Shown piece after piece: positions 15,645 through 23,570 of a stretch of DNA of 23,959 nucleotides. The stretch comes from Bacteroidales bacterium UBA3143. Lineage in GTDB: Bacteria; Bacteroidota; Bacteroidia; Bacteroidales; Dysgonomonadaceae. Under the pieces are notes generated by a model. It was not told where the DNA came from. It saw only the letters and a list, made by a program, of their open reading frames with translations, and did no database searches. The first letter of the stretch is position 1. Each line of letters opens with the position of its first letter. A program made the position numbers and the translations under genes. The stretch lies in NCBI GenBank assembly GCA_002364735.1, contig DEZB01000005.1, forward strand, positions 1 to 23,959, written 5' to 3'.

Positions 15645-15802
15645 TTGAACACAATCTACATAATTAATGCTTCATCCCATTTTTGAGATGAATAGGATAC
15701 TGATAATAGAAAACATCAGTACATAAATGTCATTAATTACTAATTAAAATAATAACAATATATTTATAAATAAGTCTTTCGTTTGAGGAAGATTTAGACG
15801 GT
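15645..15802. other. Intergenic region with small hairpins before asnS
   Basis: Holds a 7-bp inverted repeat TACTGAT/ATCAGTA (15698-15704 with 15715-15721) and a weaker TTCATC/GATGAA pair at about 15671-15692. Neither has a T-tract, so neither is a clear terminator. I see no confident promoter. Confidence 0.35.
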
Positions 15803-17200
15803 ATGAAACAAATTAAAAGAACAACAATTTCTGAAGCTTTACAGCTAAAGAATTTTGGTGAAGAGATAAATGTAAAAGGATGGGTGCGTACTCGCAGAGG
15901 AAACAAAAATGTTAGCTTTGTGGCATTGAATGATGGATCCATTATCAAAAATATTCAAATAGTATTTGACGTTGCAAAGTTTGGCGAAGAGTCTCTGAAG
16001 CCAATTACAACGGGTGCAGCCATTAATGTGAACGGAATTTTAGTGGAATCGCAAGGAAAAGGTCAAACTGTAGAAATACAAGCAACCGAATTAGAAATAT
16101 ATGGTACAGCCGACCCATTGACCTATCCTTTGCAAAAGAAAGGACACTCTATGGAGTTTTTGCGCGATATAGCGCATCTTCGTCCACGCACCAATACATT
16201 TAGTGCGGTTTATAGAATGCGCCACCACATGTCATATGCCATTCATAAGTATTACAACGACCGAGGTTTCTTCTATTTCCATACTCCTATCATCACAGCG
16301 TCTGATGCCGAAGGTGCAGGATCGATGTTTGAAGTAACTACACTGAACCTCAACAATGTTCCAAAAACAAAAGAAGGGGCAGTTGATTTTTCTGAAGACT
16401 TTTTCAGTAGACAAACCAACCTCACCGTATCTGGACAACTGGAGGGTGAAATGGGTGCAATGGCATTAGGTTCTATCTACACGTTTGGACCTACTTTTAG
16501 AGCAGAAAATTCAAACACTCCACGTCACTTGGCAGAGTTTTGGATGATTGAGCCTGAAGTAGCTTTTGCAGACAATACAGATAATATGAACTTGGCGGAG
16601 GATTTTCTTAAATACCTCATTCAATATGCATTGGATAATTGCAAAGATGATTTGGAATTTTTGAACCAAATGATTGATAAAGATCTGTTGGAAAGACTCC
16701 ATTTTGTAGTTGATAATGATTTTGTTAGATTGTCATACACCGAGGGGGTGAAAATATTGGAAGAGAGCGATCAGAAATTTGAATATCCAATTTATTGGGG
16801 AGCAGATTTATCATCAGAACATGAACGCTATTTGGTTGAAAAGCATTTCAAACGTCCCGTAATTCTTTATGACTACCCTACTGAAATAAAATCGTTTTAT
16901 ATGAAGCAAAACGATGACAACAAAACTGTGCGAGCCATGGACGTTCTGTTTCCCAAGATTGGAGAAATTATTGGTGGCTCGGAACGTGAGGCTGATTATG
17001 ACAAACTATTGAAGCGTGTTGAAGATATAGGTATGAATGCCGATCCCATTTGGTGGTACCTTGAGTCGCGCAAGTTTGGTACTGCTCCTCATGCTGGGTT
17101 TGGATTGGGATTTGAACGTTTGATGTTGTTTGTTACAGGTATGACAAACATCCGCGACGTAATACCATTCCCAAGAACTCCTCATAACGCTGAGTTTTAA
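15803..17200 (+). CDS. asnS: Asparaginyl-tRNA synthetase
   Basis: Class IIb synthetase charging tRNA-Asn. The N-terminal OB-fold anticodon-binding domain covers residues ~1-110 (NVKGWVRTRRGNKNVSFVAL). The catalytic domain then shows SDAEGAGSMFEVTTL, the motif 2 region FRAENSNTPRHLAEFWMIEPE and motif 3 GFGLGFERLMLFVTGMTNIRDVIPFPRTP. The FRAENSNT form marks AsnRS rather than AspRS. Length 465 is normal for the bacterial enzyme. It is transcribed alone as far as visible, about 7 kb from the two tRNA-Asn genes. Confidence 0.97.
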   Translation: MKQIKRTTISEALQLKNFGEEINVKGWVRTRRGNKNVSFVALNDGSIIKNIQIVFDVAKFGEESLKPITTGAAINVNGILVESQGKGQTVEIQATELEIYGTADPLTYPLQKKGHSMEFLRDIAHLRPRTNTFSAVYRMRHHMSYAIHKYYNDRGFFYFHTPIITASDAEGAGSMFEVTTLNLNNVPKTKEGAVDFSEDFFSRQTNLTVSGQLEGEMGAMALGSIYTFGPTFRAENSNTPRHLAEFWMIEPEVAFADNTDNMNLAEDFLKYLIQYALDNCKDDLEFLNQMIDKDLLERLHFVVDNDFVRLSYTEGVKILEESDQKFEYPIYWGADLSSEHERYLVEKHFKRPVILYDYPTEIKSFYMKQNDDNKTVRAMDVLFPKIGEIIGGSEREADYDKLLKRVEDIGMNADPIWWYLESRKFGTAPHAGFGLGFERLMLFVTGMTNIRDVIPFPRTPHNAEF

Positions 17201-17532
17201 AAAAGTATTTCCAGCGCATATTAACAACTACTCGTAGCTCATATAAAAACAACAAAATAGTTCACTTTGAAAAGTCAGCCTCACTTATTCCCGCCCCTAA
17301 ATTACCTACAAGGGGACTTTAGCAGAGTACTGATTATTAAGCTTTTCTCTTAGGAGTTAAAGGTTAGAGAAAGACAAATAACAAGTAATGAAGGTTTTTC
17401 AGAGTGAACTCGTAAACGTTTTTATAAATGATCTGTCAAACAGACAGCTCACAACAGAAAAGTAACACCCAGCTTAGCTGAGAGGCTTTGCTCTAAGTTA
17501 TTTTTACAACACACTTAAGACAAAACAATTAG
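17201..17532. other. Intergenic region between asnS and lepA
   Basis: 332 bp without a credible gene. It contains a CCCCT/AGGGG mini-hairpin within a dispersed repeat (17285-17335) and a TTTCTCT/AGAGAAA hairpin near 17344-17370. A promoter for lepA must be here, but I could not pick a convincing -33/-7 pair. Confidence 0.5.
17285..17335 (+). repeat. Dispersed intergenic repeat, copy 1
   Basis: TTATTCCCGCCCCTAAATT, then CCTACAAGGGGACTTT and GAGTACTGA. The reverse complement of 23571-23623 follows the same order (TTATTCGCCCCCAA, then TCGTAGGGAGCTTT and GAGTATTGA). The G/C-run motif CCCCTAAAT-x-AGGGGACTTT resembles intergenic repeats I recall from other Bacteroidota genomes, but I cannot verify that here. 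Confidence 0.5.
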
Positions 17533-19320
17533 ATGAAGAATATACGCAATTTTTGTATCATAGCTCACATTGACCATGGCAAGAGCACTTTAGCCGACAG
17601 ATTACTGGAATTTACTGGCACTGTTGAAGGCAAAGAAATGAAGTCGCAGGTATTAGACAACATGGACTTGGAGAAAGAGCGTGGAATTACTATTAAAAGT
17701 CATGCCATACAGATGGATTATGAGCATATGGGAGAAAAGTATAGTCTTAATTTAATTGACACTCCCGGACACGTTGACTTCTCTTACGAAGTTTCTCGAT
17801 CTATTGCTGCATGTGAAGGCGCTTTATTAATAGTAGATGCTGCTCAAGGTATTCAAGCGCAAACAATATCCAATGTTTACATGGCGCTTGAAAACGATTT
17901 GGAGATAATTCCGATTATCAACAAAATTGACCTCGATAGCGCAATGCCAGAGGAGGTGGAAGACCAAATAGTGGATCTATTGGGTTGCGACCGTTCAGAA
18001 GTATTGCGTGCCAGTGGCAAAACGGGTGTTGGAATGAAAGAAATACTTTCTGCCATTATAAACAGAGTGCCCGAACCAGCTGGTGATCCTGATGCACCTC
18101 TTCAAGCACTTATTTTCGATTCAGTATTTAATTCTTTTAGAGGTATTATTGCTTATTTCAAAATTGTGAATGGTAGCATCAAGAAGGGTGATTTGGTGAA
18201 ATTTGTTGCTACAGGTAAAGAGTATAATGCTGACGAGATTGGCATTCTCAAACTTACCATGCAACCCAAACAAGAAGTTACTTGTGGCAACGTAGGATAC
18301 ATTATTTCGGGTATCAAAACATCGAAGGAAGTGAAAGTAGGTGACACAGTTACTCATGTAAAGAATCCTTGCGAAAAAGCAATTGAAGGTTTTGAAGAGG
18401 TGAAACCAATGGTTTTTGCGGGGGTCTATCCAATAGATACAGAAGACTTTGAGGACTTACGTTCGTCGCTGGAAAAACTACAGTTAAATGATGCCTCACT
18501 CACATTCCAACCAGAGTCATCCGTAGCATTAGGCTTTGGTTTTCGTTGCGGTTTTCTTGGTCTTCTCCACATGGAGATTATTCAAGAAAGACTGGAGCGA
18601 GAATTTAACATGGATGTAATAACAACAGTACCCAACGTTTCGTACAAAATATACGACAAGAAAGGCAACATGACCGAGGTGCACAATCCTGCTGGTCTCC
18701 CCGATATAATGCTCATTGACAAGATCGAAGAACCATATATTCGTGCATCAGTTATAACCAATACGACTTACATTGGTGGCATCATGACACTTTGCTTGGG
18801 CAAACGAGGCGAATTGATAAAGCAAGAATACATTTCGGGCGATCGAGTAGAAATAACTTACGACTTGCCATTGGGCGAAATAGTAATTGATTTCTATGAC
18901 AGACTCAAGAGTATATCAAAGGGTTACGCATCATTTGATTATGTGATGCACGACTATCGTCCATCAAAATTGGTGAAACTGGACATACTGCTCAACGGAG
19001 AACCTGTTGATGCACTTTCCACCCTTACTCACTTTGAAAATGCTGAGTCGTTTGGACGCAGAATGTGTGAGAAACTAAAAGAACTTATTCCGCGCCAGCA
19101 ATTCGATATTGCTATACAAGCTGCGATTGGTGCAAAAATAATTGCACGCGAAACAGTGAAAGCACTTCGCAAGGATGTGACAGCCAAATGTTATGGTGGT
19201 GACATTTCGCGTAAGCGTAAATTGCTCGAAAAACAAAAGAAAGGTAAGAAACGAATGAAGCAAGTGGGTAACGTTGAAGTGCCACAAACCGCTTTCTTGG
19301 CGGTGTTGAAGTTAGATTAA
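17533..19320 (+). CDS. lepA: Elongation factor 4 (LepA), ribosome-associated GTPase
   Basis: Translational GTPase that acts on stalled or misassembled ribosomes. The 595 residues are full length. G1 is AHIDHGKST (11-19), then the RGITIK switch, DTPGHVDF (G3) and NKIDLD (G4). Domain V and the LepA-specific C-terminal domain follow, with FRCGFLGLLHMEIIQERLER, PRQQFDIAIQAAIGAKIIARE, KCYGGDISRKRKLLEKQKKGKKRMK and the closing VPQTAFLAVLK. No frame or motif anomalies. It ends 23 bp before a strong terminator. Confidence 0.98.
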   Translation: MKNIRNFCIIAHIDHGKSTLADRLLEFTGTVEGKEMKSQVLDNMDLEKERGITIKSHAIQMDYEHMGEKYSLNLIDTPGHVDFSYEVSRSIAACEGALLIVDAAQGIQAQTISNVYMALENDLEIIPIINKIDLDSAMPEEVEDQIVDLLGCDRSEVLRASGKTGVGMKEILSAIINRVPEPAGDPDAPLQALIFDSVFNSFRGIIAYFKIVNGSIKKGDLVKFVATGKEYNADEIGILKLTMQPKQEVTCGNVGYIISGIKTSKEVKVGDTVTHVKNPCEKAIEGFEEVKPMVFAGVYPIDTEDFEDLRSSLEKLQLNDASLTFQPESSVALGFGFRCGFLGLLHMEIIQERLEREFNMDVITTVPNVSYKIYDKKGNMTEVHNPAGLPDIMLIDKIEEPYIRASVITNTTYIGGIMTLCLGKRGELIKQEYISGDRVEITYDLPLGEIVIDFYDRLKSISKGYASFDYVMHDYRPSKLVKLDILLNGEPVDALSTLTHFENAESFGRRMCEKLKELIPRQQFDIAIQAAIGAKIIARETVKALRKDVTAKCYGGDISRKRKLLEKQKKGKKRMKQVGNVEVPQTAFLAVLKLD

Positions 19321-19343
19321 GCCATACTCGCTATACTACAAAT

Positions 19344-19390
19344 TAATAAAAAAACCACGGATGAATATTTCATTCGTGGTTTTTTATTAA
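19344..19390 (+). terminator. Terminator of lepA
   Basis: AAAAAACCACGGATGAA pairs with TTCATTCGTGGTTTTTT (one G-T pair) around a 3-nt loop, with A/T runs on both sides. Confidence 0.92.
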
Positions 19391-19473
19391 TTACTTATTC
19401 AATATCCTTTAGTTGTTAGGATTACTTTTGCTTTCTCTATACCATCGCATCTTTGCAAACTCGCATTTCTCCG

Positions 19474-19541
19474 TTCTTTTTGCAAAACATTTTCACGGCG
19501 ATGAAAATGTTTCAAACTAATGAAATTCGCATTTACCGCGG
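19474..19541 (+). repeat. Duplicated intergenic module, copy 1
   Basis: Two conserved blocks. The first is TTCTTTTT, then AAAACATTTTCACGGCG (19474-19500); the second is AATGAAATTCGCATTTACC plus GCGG (19519-19541). AAACATTTTCA (19485-19495) pairs perfectly with TGAAAATGTTT (19502-19512), giving an 11-bp hairpin with CGGCGA as loop. Copy 2 at 19721-19787 preserves the order and spacing. Confidence 0.65.
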
Positions 19542-19720
19542 AGGAAATGTTTTAAAACACATTATTTTCCATTTATCGCCGATTTTTTGGACGATTATGC
19601 CATAAAATATCATTTCGTCGGGAAGATTTATTTCCACATTACGTTTTTTCCAAAATTACGAATGATTTCTCTTCATTCTGGTGATATATTTGCAATAAAT
19701 TACCGAAAAAGCACATTTTT

Positions 19721-19787
19721 TTCTTTTTAAAACATTTTCACCGCGGTAAATTCAATTTTCATCAGATGAAAATCCAATTTACCATGG
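19721..19787 (+). repeat. Duplicated intergenic module, copy 2, with nested hairpin
   Basis: TTCTTTTT, then AAAACATTTTCACCGCGG (19721-19746), is followed 18 nt later by GATGAAAATCCAATTTACC plus ATGG (19765-19787). Within it GGTAAATT (19745-19752) pairs with AATTTACC (19776-19783). Inside that, ATTTTCAT (19755-19762) pairs with ATGAAAAT (19766-19773) around a 3-nt loop. Confidence 0.65.
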
Positions 19788-19926
19788 TTGATTTAATTTC
19801 CACCTGTTTTATGGGTGGTTTTAATATAAATCGAAAAAAACAAACAACTATTAATTACAGAATCGTTATTTTTCACTCTCCCCTCGTTTTCAATGAAGGA
19901 GCGGGTGAGTGTTATTAGCACATTCG

Positions 19927-19974
19927 TAATTAATAATTAATAATTAGTAATTAGTAATTAGTAATTAGTAATTC
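19927..19974. repeat. Tandem heptamer repeat TAATTAR
   Basis: Two TAATTAA units, four TAATTAG units and a partial TAATTC, just past the stop of the leftward dehydrogenase-like gene. No gene is interrupted. Confidence 0.9.
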
Positions 19975-19984
19975 TTATTTAACT

Positions 19985-20989
19985 TTAGTCTCCAAAAATA
20001 TTATCCGACGTCATCAACAAATCAACATATTGTGCTCTTTTATATACCATTGAATCGGGTGAAATATTCTTTTGAGCCATCTTGCCTCTAAATTCATCAA
20101 TGGAGTTAAAACCTTTCTCTTCCATCCATTCAGACAATTGATTTTTCGCAACTGCTATTTGCTCCATTCCATGTTTATATACAGCACTTACCATTTGCAC
20201 ACAGGATGAACCTGATAACAGCTGTTTCACCACTTCGTCACCACTAAAAATACCTCGGCTGCTGCAAACATCTGCGTTAATCTTTCCGAACAACATGCCG
20301 CTATAGCGCAACGATTTTTTGTATTCTCCTTTATGACTCAAGTTGTAATTTCGTTTGTGCTTCATTGTGCTAATATTGATATCGGGCTGGAAGAATGCAT
20401 TGAAAAGGACCAACCCATCAACGCCAACTGCATCCAGTTTTTTTATGAAGCTTAATACATTTGTATAGTCAGAGCTGAGTTTTACACTGATGGGCAATGA
20501 GATTTGTTCTTTAATTTTTTGGACAATACTGATTTGATAGTCTTCAATTTCCTTAGCCTCTTTGTCAAAATCTACGGGAACTTGATAAAGGTTCAACTCC
20601 AAACCATCAACCCCTGTTTGGGCCAATTCCTTAGCATACTCCAACCAAGAATCTTCGTGCACTGCATTTAAACTGGCAATGAGTGGTACTGACAATCGCT
20701 CTTTTGCTTTGCGCAAATAAACTAAATGCTTTTTAGTATCAGAATACTCAATACGAGGATGTGTAGTAATCATTTGAGCATGAATATTGTCATACTGGGT
20801 CAGTTTTTCTTCCAACTGTAATCGTTCAAGTTGCACTTGTTCTTCAAACAGTGATTTGTAAACGATAGCCCCCACCCCATTTTCTTGTGCTTTCAGTAAA
20901 TCGTCAATATTGTCCGACATATTGCATGCCCCCAATATTATTGGATTTTCAAGCTCAATTCCCATGTAAGTTGTCTTAAGATTCTTCAT
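19985..20989 (-). CDS. Dihydroorotate dehydrogenase-like flavoprotein
   Basis: A TIM-barrel FMN oxidoreductase related to PyrD, 334 residues. The N terminus is TTYMGIELENPIILGACNMS, the canonical dihydroorotate dehydrogenase opening. It is followed by GVGAIVYKSLFEEQ, PLIASLNAVHEDSW, GVDGLELNLY, LPISVKLSSDYTN, GVDGLVLFNAFFQPDI and the FMN phosphate-binding SSRGIFSGDEVV...LSGSSCVQMVSAVYKHG. No pyrimidine gene is adjacent and the catalytic-loop context differs from true PyrD. This is therefore probably the dihydroorotate dehydrogenase-like group of unproven substrate rather than the biosynthetic enzyme. It lies 75 bp downstream of fumC, with a hairpin between. Confidence 0.85.
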   Translation of the reverse strand: MKNLKTTYMGIELENPIILGACNMSDNIDDLLKAQENGVGAIVYKSLFEEQVQLERLQLEEKLTQYDNIHAQMITTHPRIEYSDTKKHLVYLRKAKERLSVPLIASLNAVHEDSWLEYAKELAQTGVDGLELNLYQVPVDFDKEAKEIEDYQISIVQKIKEQISLPISVKLSSDYTNVLSFIKKLDAVGVDGLVLFNAFFQPDINISTMKHKRNYNLSHKGEYKKSLRYSGMLFGKINADVCSSRGIFSGDEVVKQLLSGSSCVQMVSAVYKHGMEQIAVAKNQLSEWMEEKGFNSIDEFRGKMAQKNISPDSMVYKRAQYVDLLMTSDNIFGD

Positions 20990-21027
20990 TGTATTGTCTA
21001 TTTTAAATGATTTGTGTTATTATTATA

Positions 21028-21047
21028 AGACGCAAATTATTGCGTCT
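21028..21047 (-). terminator. Hairpin between fumC and the PyrD-like gene
   Basis: AGACGCAA and TTGCGTCT form an 8-bp stem with a 4-nt ATTA loop, 18 bp after the fumC stop. There is no T-tract, so it may only attenuate or protect the fumC 3' end. Confidence 0.4.
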
Positions 21048-21064
21048 ATACGTTATATTATTTA

Positions 21065-22459
21065 TTACAGTTCGCCAATCATATCCTCAGGTCTCACCCA
21101 TTCATCAAACTCTTCTGCAGTAACTAAGTTCAATTCTATGGCTGCTTCTTTCAGTGTTGAATTATCAGCATAAGCCTTCTTTGCAATTTTAGCTGCATTT
21201 TCATAGCCAATATGGGTATTCAATGCTGTTACAAGCATCAATGAATTCTTTAAATTCTCTTCAATTTGCATTGTGTTTGGCTCTATACCCACGACACACC
21301 TATCATTGAAAGAATTGCAAGCATCTGCCAGTAGTGTTGCCGACTGGAGGAAAGCATCAATTATTACGGGTTTGAAAACATTCAATTCGAAATTGCCCAT
21401 AGATCCTGAGATGGTAATTGCTGTGTCGTTACCCATCACTCGGGCGCACACCATTGTCAGTGCCTCCACTTGTGTAGGATTCACCTTGCCAGGCATTATC
21501 GATGAGCCAGGCTCGTTGGATGGAATAGTAATTTCACCAATCCCAGAGCGAGGTCCCGATGCCAACCACCTGATGTCATTGGCAATCTTCATAAGGCTTA
21601 CAGCCAATTGCTTCAAAGCACCATGACTACCAACCATTGCATCATTAGCTGCCAAGGCTTCAAATTTATTTTCGGCCGTTACAAACGGTAAGCCCGTCAA
21701 GTTAGCAATATTTTTCGCGACTTCCTCGGAATATCCCTTTGGAGTGTTCAATCCTGTTCCCACAGCACTTCCTCCCATCGCCAATTCAGACAAGTGAGGT
21801 AGCGTATTTTTAAGGGCTTTCACTCCATGCTCCAATTGTGCCACATAGCCCGAAAACTCTTGACCCAATGACAAAGGCGTTGCATCCATCAAATGAGTAC
21901 GTCCAATCTTTATAACATCTTTAAAGTCATCCACCTTCTTAGCTAAAGTATTTTTCAATCTTTCAACGGCAGGAATAGTATCTTCAACCAATTTCTTATA
22001 CGCTGCTATGTGCATGGCAGTTGGGAAAGTATCGTTGGATGATTGCGACATATTCACATCATCATTGGGATGAATAAACAATGTACCTTCGCCCAACTTA
22101 TTCCCTTGCAAAACATGAGCTCTATGAGCAATCACCTCATTGCAGTTCATGTTGGTCTGCGTGCCCGAGCCAGTTTGCCATATTACCAAAGGGAATTGAT
22201 CATCCAATTCGCCTTTTATAATCTCCTCACATACTTGTGCTATTAAATCAGCCTTTTCTTTGTTCAACAAGCCCAGCTTGCTATTAGTAATAGCTGCAGC
22301 TTTCTTCAAATAAGCAAATCCATGTATTATCTCAATGGGCATAGAAGCAGCTGGACCAATTGGGAAGTTTTCTAATGAGCGTTGTGTTTGCGCTCCCCAA
22401 TATTTATCGTTGGCTACTTGTATTTCTCCTAATGTATCTTTTTCTATTCTGTAGTTCAT
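21065..22459 (-). CDS. fumC: Class II fumarate hydratase
   Basis: Interconverts fumarate and malate in the TCA cycle; iron-independent. The 464 residues match FumC: WGAQTQRSLENFPIG, QTGSGTQTNMNCNEVI, MSQSSNDTFPTAMH, GRTHLMDATPLSLGQEFSGY (His189), and the signature GSSIMPGKVNP (318-328) with its catalytic Ser loop. Aspartase is the close alternative, but the N-terminal and B-site sequence (HPNDDVN) is that of fumarase. ATG at 22459 is the natural start. The upstream region is repeat-rich and no promoter could be picked. Confidence 0.95.
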   Translation of the reverse strand: MNYRIEKDTLGEIQVANDKYWGAQTQRSLENFPIGPAASMPIEIIHGFAYLKKAAAITNSKLGLLNKEKADLIAQVCEEIIKGELDDQFPLVIWQTGSGTQTNMNCNEVIAHRAHVLQGNKLGEGTLFIHPNDDVNMSQSSNDTFPTAMHIAAYKKLVEDTIPAVERLKNTLAKKVDDFKDVIKIGRTHLMDATPLSLGQEFSGYVAQLEHGVKALKNTLPHLSELAMGGSAVGTGLNTPKGYSEEVAKNIANLTGLPFVTAENKFEALAANDAMVGSHGALKQLAVSLMKIANDIRWLASGPRSGIGEITIPSNEPGSSIMPGKVNPTQVEALTMVCARVMGNDTAITISGSMGNFELNVFKPVIIDAFLQSATLLADACNSFNDRCVVGIEPNTMQIEENLKNSLMLVTALNTHIGYENAAKIAKKAYADNSTLKEAAIELNLVTAEEFDEWVRPEDMIGEL

Positions 22460-22710
22460 ATCTTTATTTATTTGTATTTGGTGGGGGCTTCCAGTTAATC
22501 GTGTATAGTTTTATTTCCTCATTTCACTGTTTATATACAATGCAATGAAAGGTTCTATTTATTAACAGAAAAGGAGGGTAGAATGTTTCTTTGGTGGGAG
22601 GAAATGATTTAAATGGGGGGGGTTGATCTCAAAGCAACAATAAGATTCTCTCTCGCTAAGACGCAAAACCGCAAAGAGAATGAAATTTAGAGCAGATAGG
22701 GTGTACTCTT
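22460..22710. other. Repeat-rich intergenic region upstream of fumC
   Basis: No credible gene. It contains a G8 run (22615-22622) and a hairpin-forming segment (22645-22681). In the latter ATTCTCT and AGAGAAT flank CTCGCTAAGACGCAAAACCG, which resembles the AAGACGCAAAG-type dispersed repeats seen in many bacterial genomes (from memory). Confidence 0.5.
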
Positions 22711-22782
22711 GTTGGAGCAAGGTTCAAGACTTGTGCCTATATATTAAATTTACAAAGGCACAGGTCGGAGACCTGCGCCAAC
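22711..22782. repeat. Long imperfect palindrome
   Basis: The left arm (22711-22738, starting GTTGGAGCAAGG, ending TTGTGCCT) and the right arm (22756-22782, reverse complement starting GTTGGCGCAGG, ending CTGTGCCT) are imperfect inverted repeats around an AT-rich spacer. The right arm is itself a hairpin (CAGGTC-GGA-GACCTG). Confidence 0.75.
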
Positions 22783-22823
22783 GGGAGTGTGTGACGAATA
22801 GTGAAATGTTTACTTTACTTCTT

Positions 22824-22925
22824 GGTACTCGCTCGCGCGCTTTTGTAAAGTGTGTGTCGCAATGCGAAATTTCCTTCTTAATATTTTTGCTTCGCAACAC
22901 ACCGATTGTAAATCGCAAACGAGCA
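22824..22925 (+). repeat. ~100-nt element flanking the lipoprotein gene, copy 1
   Basis: The core 22856-22915 (GTCGCAATGCGAAATTTCC...TTCGCAACACACCGATT) is nearly identical to 23484-23545, with one substitution, one or two 1-nt gaps and a short variable spot. Homology continues outward to CTCGCTCGCGC on the left and ACGAGC on the right, which are inverted with respect to each other. GTGTGT...ACACAC and TGCGAA...TTCGCA allow a long hairpin. It begins 16 bp from the lipoprotein stop. Confidence 0.75.
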
Positions 22926-22941
22926 TTTGTACATTTCACTT

Positions 22942-23427
22942 TTACATATCATCACGAGAATAACTGTATTTCCAATTATTCTTATCTAAGTAATTCTTTG
23001 TCAATGTGACTTTCTTTACGAAAATCTGATTCTCGAATATTTTTTCCCATTGATAATCACGCATAGTTTTCTCAGTTATAAAGAAAAGGGAGATTTCACC
23101 TTCGTGACATGGAAGACGCGGTTTACGACGATTACCGCCAATAGCAATAGTTCCGATCTGATATGCGTTTATTCTATATTCAGGAGAAACTAACTTAGAT
23201 TTGAGAGGAGCGCCTGAAGCATCACGCATACTCATATCTTCATTATTAAAAAACTCGAACAATTCTAATTTAGGAGTTAGCAGTAACGAATCAACCTTTC
23301 CACATCTAAGGTATACGTAAATGGCTTCATCCGAATTATTTTCAATATATAATAGTCCACGTGCAGGATCATAAGCAGGGCATCCATAAAGGATTATTAA
23401 AATAACAATACAAAATAATTTTCTCAT
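22942..23427 (-). CDS. Small lipoprotein, function unknown
   Basis: A 161-residue protein with a short signal peptide, MRKLFCIVILIILYGC, whose lipobox LYGC places the acylated Cys at residue 16. The mature part starts PAYDPARGLLYIENNSDEAIYVYL and looks like a small beta-rich domain, followed by a charged C-terminal part (EKTMRDYQWEKIFENQ, NYLDKNNWKYSYS). I chose the ATG at 23427: the 21 codons upstream run into the flanking repeat and lack signal-peptide character. I do not recognise the family, although an N-x-S-x-x-x-IYVYL opening is a layout I have seen in Bacteroidota hypothetical lipoproteins. The gene is bracketed at 23 bp and 16 bp by copies of one direct repeat. Confidence 0.72.
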   Translation of the reverse strand: MRKLFCIVILIILYGCPAYDPARGLLYIENNSDEAIYVYLRCGKVDSLLLTPKLELFEFFNNEDMSMRDASGAPLKSKLVSPEYRINAYQIGTIAIGGNRRKPRLPCHEGEISLFFITEKTMRDYQWEKIFENQIFVKKVTLTKNYLDKNNWKYSYSRDDM

Positions 23428-23450
23428 TTTCTGGTATATTACAATATTAT

Positions 23451-23554
23451 GGAATCTCGCTCGTGCACATTTACAATGAGAGAGTCGCAATGCGAAATTT
23501 CCTTCTTAATACTTTTGCCTTCGCAACACACCGATTTGGAAATCGGCGCGAGCG
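23451..23554 (+). repeat. ~100-nt element flanking the lipoprotein gene, copy 2
   Basis: Same orientation as copy 1. Ends CGCTCGTGC (23458-23466) and GCGCGAGCG (23546-23554) are inverted repeats with one mismatch. The segment CCGATTTGGAAATCGG (23531-23546) is a 16-nt hairpin, only partly preserved in copy 1. The left end is 23 bp upstream of the lipoprotein start, so this copy occupies the place of its promoter. Confidence 0.78.
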
Positions 23555-23570
23555 GTGAAGCAAAAAGCCA

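Noticed and set aside
8489..17200. tRNA-Asn pair plus asnS as a co-regulated unit
   Set aside because: They are more than 7 kb apart with several terminators between them. No T-box or other tRNA-sensing leader is visible before asnS.
19870..19917. Terminator of the PyrD-like gene
   Set aside because: CACTC/GAGTG pairing near a C-rich/G-rich segment is interrupted and lacks a T-tract in the leftward direction.
19391..19984. CRISPR array
   Set aside because: The repeated modules are only two, diverged, separated by unequal material and without regular spacers; no cas gene is present.
2336..22459. purE, purB and fumC as one fumarate/purine system
   Set aside because: They are far apart, on different strands, and are universal housekeeping genes. 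PurB makes fumarate that FumC can use, but nothing in the layout links their control.
22830..22925. Integron attC site
   Set aside because: Size, palindromy and placement beside a single ORF are suggestive. However, the RYYYAAC/GTTRRRY core sites are absent on both strands, and no integrase is present.
22680..23009. Open frames across the repeat cluster (also 22724-22939 and 23449-23688)
   Set aside because: They lie within palindromic repeat sequence, overlap one another on both strands, and show no protein-like composition.
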